A DNA stretch of 9,575 nucleotides from an uncultured Bacilli bacterium (GTDB lineage Bacteria; Bacillota_I; Bacilli_A; RF39; UBA660). Made by a program: the position numbers and the translations under genes. Positions 7,176 through 9,575 of the stretch are shown piece by piece; the first letter of the stretch is position 1, and the number at the start of each line of letters is the position of its first letter. The notes below the pieces were generated by a model. It had not been told where the DNA came from. It saw nothing but the letters and a program-made list of their open reading frames with translations, and searched no databases. The stretch spans positions 1 through 9,575 of the forward strand of contig CALVSV010000064.1 in NCBI GenBank assembly GCA_944359595.1, in the 5' to 3' direction.

Positions 7176-7449
7176 AAAAAAGATGTTGTCGTAAAAACTG
7201 ATAGACAACTAGGGACTAATCATTTTAAACATGGATTTATGTACATGTTGAACTATGCGTATATACCTAATATAATTAGTGGTGATAGTGAAGAATTTGA
7301 AGGACGTGTCATAGCTAATCATACATAGAACAAACGATGATGATGATAAATTAGTAGTAGCACCAAAAGGTGTAGATTATTCTGATGATGCAATTAGAAC
7401 AATGACAGAATTTCAAGAAAGATTTTTTGAATCAATAATCATTAGATAA
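7176..7449 (+). pseudogene. ppa: Remnant of a family I inorganic pyrophosphatase
   Basis: This is a broken copy of the enzyme that hydrolyses pyrophosphate to phosphate. In frame from 7176 the reading is KKDVVVKTDRQLGTNHFKH, then GFMYMLNYAYIPNIISGD (compare the family pattern DRPLG..HPKHG...NYGYIPN). After SGDSEE it jumps to FEGRVIAN, so about 14 residues with the Mg-binding LDxY segment are missing. Near 7317-7324 the frame shifts by one base, and the next frame reads HRTNDDDDKLVVAPKG and ends with EFQERFFESIIIR and TAA at 7447-7449, the normal C-terminus. No start codon or ribosome binding site is visible. Three lesions (lost start, internal deletion, frameshift) make function very unlikely. 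The run of GAT codons at 7337-7348 encodes the family's acidic motif and is not a microsatellite. Confidence 0.85.
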
Positions 7450-7484
7450 AGATTTTCTACTGATAAAAAACTAGTAAACTCTAG

Positions 7485-7526
7485 GAGTGGGTTAATTATG
7501 TAACTGGTTACATAACGGATCCCCTC
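7485..7526. repeat. Two-tier imperfect hairpin with perfect palindromic core
   Basis: The core TTATGTAAC (7496-7504) and GTTACATAA (7507-7515) is a perfect 9-bp inverted repeat with a 2-base centre. It is flanked by GAG-T-GGG (7485-7491) and CCC-CTC (7521-7526), which pair with one bulged T, separated from the core by TTAA and CGGAT. It lies 36 bases after the pyrophosphatase remnant's stop. It could be that gene's old terminator, a protein-binding site or part of a mobile-element end. Confidence 0.5.
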
Positions 7527-7550
7527 TTAATTATAAAAATATTCAACTTT

Positions 7551-7590
7551 GAAATTGACATTTTTGTCCAAAAAGTTATTGACATTTACA
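7551..7590. mobile_element. Possible insertion-sequence end with repeated TTGACATTT
   Basis: ATTGACATTT occurs twice, at 7554-7563 and 7578-7587, in direct orientation 24 bases apart, with TTTGTCCAAAAAG between. On the minus strand this reads as repeated AAATGTCAAT blocks around TTTTTGGACAAA. Several short repeats of this style are typical of IS21-family ends, where the transposase binds. No transposase gene or matching second end is in the window. The TTGACA boxes could also be -35 elements, but neither has a good -10 at 16-18 bases. Confidence 0.22.
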
Positions 7591-7592
7591 TA

Positions 7593-7623
7593 AAATCTAT
7601 GCTAGATGCTCGATCATAGATTT
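7593..7623. repeat. 9-bp inverted repeat AAATCTATG / CATAGATTT
   Basis: A perfect 9-bp inverted repeat spans 7593-7601 and 7615-7623 around a 13-base loop. It lacks a following T-run in either direction, so a terminator is unlikely. It could be a recombination or protein-binding site, or a relic of the element suggested at 7551-7590. Confidence 0.4.
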
Positions 7624-7700
7624 ATCTGAAAGTTTTCATGCATTTATCCTGCAAAAATCCAATAATATATTTTTTAATTTTATCAAAAAATTTTAACACA

Positions 7701-8384
7701 CTATTTTAAATCGATATAATGTATTAATTCATTTAATTCATCAAAACACTGTAATGCGATTTTTTTAATAATTTTATTTGCAGTAAACAATGTGTATCCA
7801 TTATATGATAAAATCATATTTAAATCGTTTATATCATCACCAATTGTATATATGTTATTGTCAAATACTTTTTCATTTTTCTTAATGATATTTATAATAT
7901 TTGATTTATCACATTTTTTATTTATTATTTTAATTTTAGGAAATTTATATTCTACAAATGAACATGTAAGATTAAAATCTAAAAAATTTCTTAAATTGTC
8001 ATACTTGTTTATATCGTTTATATATATATTAGCTGATACTACAAAATCGCCATTAAACGTAGTTCTAAAAAATACTTTATCTGTTAATTTTTTCAATATA
8101 CCTAAATCCTTTTTGTCTATAGGAATACAAAATAGTAATTTATAATTTTTATTATACAACTCTCCTCCATTGTTTGTGCACAAATAATCGAATTTCACAT
8201 TATTTTTTATTAATGTTGGATAAATTGAATCAAAATGCCTCCCTGTTGCTATACAAACAATATTATGTTTTCTAAATTTATTTAATGCCCTTATATTTCT
8301 TTTTAAAATAGCGCTATTATTTGTAAAATTATAATGTAATTCCAACGTATTATCATAATCAGTAACTAATAATTTTTTATCCAT
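7701..8384 (-). CDS. HAD-superfamily phosphatase, Cof-type (class IIB)
   Basis: This 227-residue cytoplasmic protein should be a Mg-dependent phosphatase of the Cof/YidA type, acting on sugar or nucleotide phosphates. The core motifs are complete: motif I DYDNT with nucleophile D9 and acid/base D11, motif II T47 in CIATGRH, motif III lysine K160 (DKSN), and motif IV IGDDINDLNM with D183/D184/D187. The region between about 80 and 150 is the C2 cap, short compared with the usual 260-290-residue Cof proteins. The ATG overlaps the stop of the upstream S51-like gene by eight bases (ATGGATAA) and has no Shine-Dalgarno, so translation probably depends on ribosomes finishing the upstream gene. It is the last gene of the cluster. 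Substrate is unknown. Confidence 0.88.
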   Translation of the reverse strand: MDKKLLVTDYDNTLELHYNFTNNSAILKRNIRALNKFRKHNIVCIATGRHFDSIYPTLIKNNVKFDYLCTNNGGELYNKNYKLLFCIPIDKKDLGILKKLTDKVFFRTTFNGDFVVSANIYINDINKYDNLRNFLDFNLTCSFVEYKFPKIKIINKKCDKSNIINIIKKNEKVFDNNIYTIGDDINDLNMILSYNGYTLFTANKIIKKIALQCFDELNELIHYIDLK

Positions 8385-9054
8385 ATGGTTTAAATGTTAA
8401 AACATTTCCAAATATTTCTATATCATTAGAATTTCTATTATATATTATAGCACCATCATCAAAAATAGCATATACATTTTTTTTCTTTTCATTAGCAACA
8501 TTTTGTAATTTATTTAAATATTTTTTATTTCTTATAGAATGGACATCAATATAAAATGGATCGTTTAAAACTCCAAATCCATCATAAAAAGCAAAATATT
8601 TATAATAATTATTTTTAGCTGTTATAAAGTATCTTTTTAGTTGTAAATCAGCTCCTGCGCTAAAACCAATAATAATACCTTTATAATGTTTAATATTATA
8701 TAAAATTTCTGTTTCATGAGTTACTTTACTGTATAACATTTCAGGATTGCCACCTGTAATTAATATAACATCACTATTATCAATTATACTTCCAAAATCT
8801 TTTGTATTATCATAACAATTTAATATTGTTATGTTTTCTTTTTTTATTCCTAACTTTAATAAAGAACCAACATATTTGTTATATCTTCTTCCGTTCACTG
8901 AAAACCATTCTTCTTCAAAAATTTTTTTATTAATTTCTGACGGAAATGCCCAAGAAATGATTACTACTTTATAATTATGATCTATCATTTTAGATAATCT
9001 ATCTTTAATAAGAGACATTCCCTTTTCATAATCACTTAATAAAACACTATACAT
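8377..9054 (-). CDS. S51-peptidase-like protein (class I glutamine-amidotransferase fold)
   Basis: This 225-residue protein resembles the dipeptidase E/cyanophycinase (S51) group. ILITGGNPEML (97-107) is the conserved glycine turn, S132 in IIGFSAGADLQ is the nucleophile-elbow serine, and H172 in YIDVHS fits the catalytic histidine. AIFDDGAII (196-204) matches the conserved acidic strand near the C-terminus. Dipeptidase E cleaves Asp-X dipeptides, but many relatives annotated 'type 1 glutamine amidotransferase-like' have no known substrate; the active site looks complete here. No signal peptide is seen. ATG at 9054 has AGGAAGAG upstream (complement of 9061-9068). It overlaps the frame-shifted nucleotidyltransferase stop by eight bases (ATGTATAG) and the HAD start by eight bases, so the three form one transcript whose promoter lies right of the window. 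Confidence 0.85.
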   Translation of the reverse strand: MYSVLLSDYEKGMSLIKDRLSKMIDHNYKVVIISWAFPSEINKKIFEEEWFSVNGRRYNKYVGSLLKLGIKKENITILNCYDNTKDFGSIIDNSDVILITGGNPEMLYSKVTHETEILYNIKHYKGIIIGFSAGADLQLKRYFITAKNNYYKYFAFYDGFGVLNDPFYIDVHSIRNKKYLNKLQNVANEKKKNVYAIFDDGAIIYNRNSNDIEIFGNVLTFKPYG

Positions 9055-9269
9055 ACTTATCTCTTCCTAACTTTAATTTTTTTACATTGTTTTGCATATT
9101 TAATTTATTTTTTAATATTTTATCTACATCTTCATAAAAATTAGGTGTTATAAAAATAGTGGAATTTAATATATCATATAATTCATTTAATTTTATTTCA
9201 GATAATCTATTTAAATATTTAAGTATAGTTTCGTCATATAATATTTCTTTTTTTTGCCATTTTGTGTTA
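9047..9269 (-). pseudogene. C-terminal part of the nucleotidyltransferase, in the +1 frame
   Basis: About 73 residues (NTKWQKKEILYDETILKY onward, ending GRDKYV, TAG at 9047-9049) continue the nucleotidyltransferase in another frame. The frame could be opened from ATG at 9308-9310, but that start has no Shine-Dalgarno and lies inside the coding part of the first half, so an independent gene is unlikely. Removing one T from the TTT at 9269-9271 (minus strand ATTTAAC) joins both parts without a stop. The segment is helical and looks like the region after the catalytic domain. The stop overlaps the S51-like start by eight bases, which is the spacing of a normal gene junction and supports this as the original end. 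Confidence 0.6.
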
Positions 9270-9575
9270 AATATTATAAACAATTTCCTCATAAACAAAA
9301 TTATATTCATCGGTATTATAGAAAAAATGCAAATCTATATCACTGCTCATTTTATTAGTACCTCTTGAAAAACTACCGGTTAACAATACTATACCTAAAT
9401 TTCTTAGTTCATCATTATAAAGTTCTATAATATCTTTTATTATATTTAAAACAATTTGTTTATGTTCTATTATAAATTTTTTTTGATTATAAAAATTAAA
9501 TTGTTTCGAGTTAATCATTTCTATATTATAAAGGTTTGATATTTTTTCCATATATTTATCTTGTAAAAATTTTAT
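9267..9575 (-). CDS. Nucleotidyltransferase (pol-beta/MNT fold), partial and frame-interrupted
   Basis: This frame encodes the catalytic part of a nucleotidyltransferase that would move a nucleoside monophosphate onto a small molecule, protein or RNA. LLTGSFSRGTNKMSSDIDLHFF has the family GS motif (G59/S60 counted from ATG at 9551) and the metal-binding D71/D73 pair. The frame stays open to the right edge (IKFLQDKY before that Met) and the ATG at 9551 has no Shine-Dalgarno, so the true start is probably outside the window. It stops at TAA 9267-9269, while its apparent continuation runs in the +1 frame to 9047. The catalytic motifs are intact, so activity of the fragment cannot be excluded. 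Alternatives are an antibiotic nucleotidyltransferase or an MntA-like antitoxin; nothing here decides. Confidence 0.7.
   Translation of the reverse strand: MKFLQDKYMEKISNLYNIEMINSKQFNFYNQKKFIIEHKQIVLNIIKDIIELYNDELRNLGIVLLTGSFSRGTNKMSSDIDLHFFYNTDEYNFVYEEIVYNI

Larger units (their letters stand above)
7074..7700. other. Gene-poor decayed region between tRNA-Arg and the HAD gene
   Basis: No intact gene is visible in these 627 bases. It holds the tRNA promoter, a palindrome ATCCTAGGAT (7131-7140), a broken pyrophosphatase (7176-7449), three inverted repeats (7485-7526, 7593-7623 and a purely A/T one at 7669-7691), and a repeated TTGACATTT motif near 7554-7587. The A/T repeat (ATTTTTT and AAAAAAT around 9 bases) lies 10 bases after the HAD stop and might act as its terminator, but it has no GC and a poor tail. 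The mix of dead gene and unrelated repeats suggests past insertion and deletion. Confidence 0.6.

Noticed and set aside
7336..7348. GAT repeat as a microsatellite
   Set aside because: It encodes the Asp run of the pyrophosphatase family motif in the remnant's frame.
7792..8145. Plus-strand open frame opposite the HAD gene
   Set aside because: It mirrors the HAD coding region, has low-complexity hydrophobic content and no supporting signals.
9266..9275. Programmed +1 frameshift of the RF2 kind at ATT TAA C
   Set aside because: Ile tRNA re-pairing on TTT would mismatch at the first codon position, and there is no upstream SD-like stimulator at RF2 spacing; a plain indel is simpler.
9159..9368. 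Plus-strand open frame opposite the nucleotidyltransferase
   Set aside because: It lies antisense to conserved nucleotidyltransferase sequence and has no recognisable motif.
1..9575. CRISPR array or tandem repeats
   Set aside because: No regularly spaced repeats were seen on either strand.

Overview
The window looks like chromosomal DNA from a low-GC Bacillota (Firmicutes-like) bacterium. It is very AT-rich, with AAA/TTA/ATA-heavy codons, purine-rich Shine-Dalgarno sites (GGAGG, AGGTGA) and sigma-A type promoters. UGA is a real stop (the SufC-like gene ends in TGA) and Trp is TGG, so the Mycoplasma code does not apply. A two-gene SUF-like minimal Fe-S assembly system fits an anaerobe, perhaps a gut clostridial or RF39-like lineage. 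No rRNA or marker gene settles the lineage.

Layout. (1) 1-210, minus: the first 70 residues of a DNA cytosine-5 methyltransferase that runs off the left edge, with its own promoter. (2) 426-4308, minus: a three-gene operon of an ABC ATPase, an FtsX/MacB-type permease and the 23S rRNA pseudouridine synthase RluB, ending in a 17-bp AT-rich hairpin. (3) 4471-6089, plus: a divergent two-gene unit, SufC-like ATPase plus one SufB/SufD-like scaffold, overlapping by ATGA and driven by a perfect TTGACA-17-TATAAT promoter. (4) 6089-6120: a terminator shared with the convergent gene at 6124-6819, an unrecognised membrane-anchored protein. (5) 6995-7073, minus: tRNA-Arg(CCU) with encoded CCA. (6) 7074-7700: a decayed stretch holding a broken family I inorganic pyrophosphatase, several inverted repeats and a possible insertion-sequence end. 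(7) 7701-9575, minus: a tightly overlapped cluster of a nucleotidyltransferase (interrupted by a frameshift and cut by the right edge), an S51-peptidase-like protein and a Cof-type HAD phosphatase.

How the genes fit together. The ATPase and permease should form one export or lipoprotein-handling type transporter, with rluB read through behind them. The SufC/SufB-like pair should form a complete SmsC2B2-type Fe-S scaffold; no cysteine desulfurase, SufU or second SufB/D gene is adjacent. The right-hand cluster combines a nucleotidyl-transferring domain, a Ser-nucleophile GATase-fold hydrolase and a phosphatase, linked by two 8-nt overlaps. This suggests a joint accessory function whose substrate cannot be read from sequence. 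It is the least explained part of the window, and its first gene seems to be decaying.
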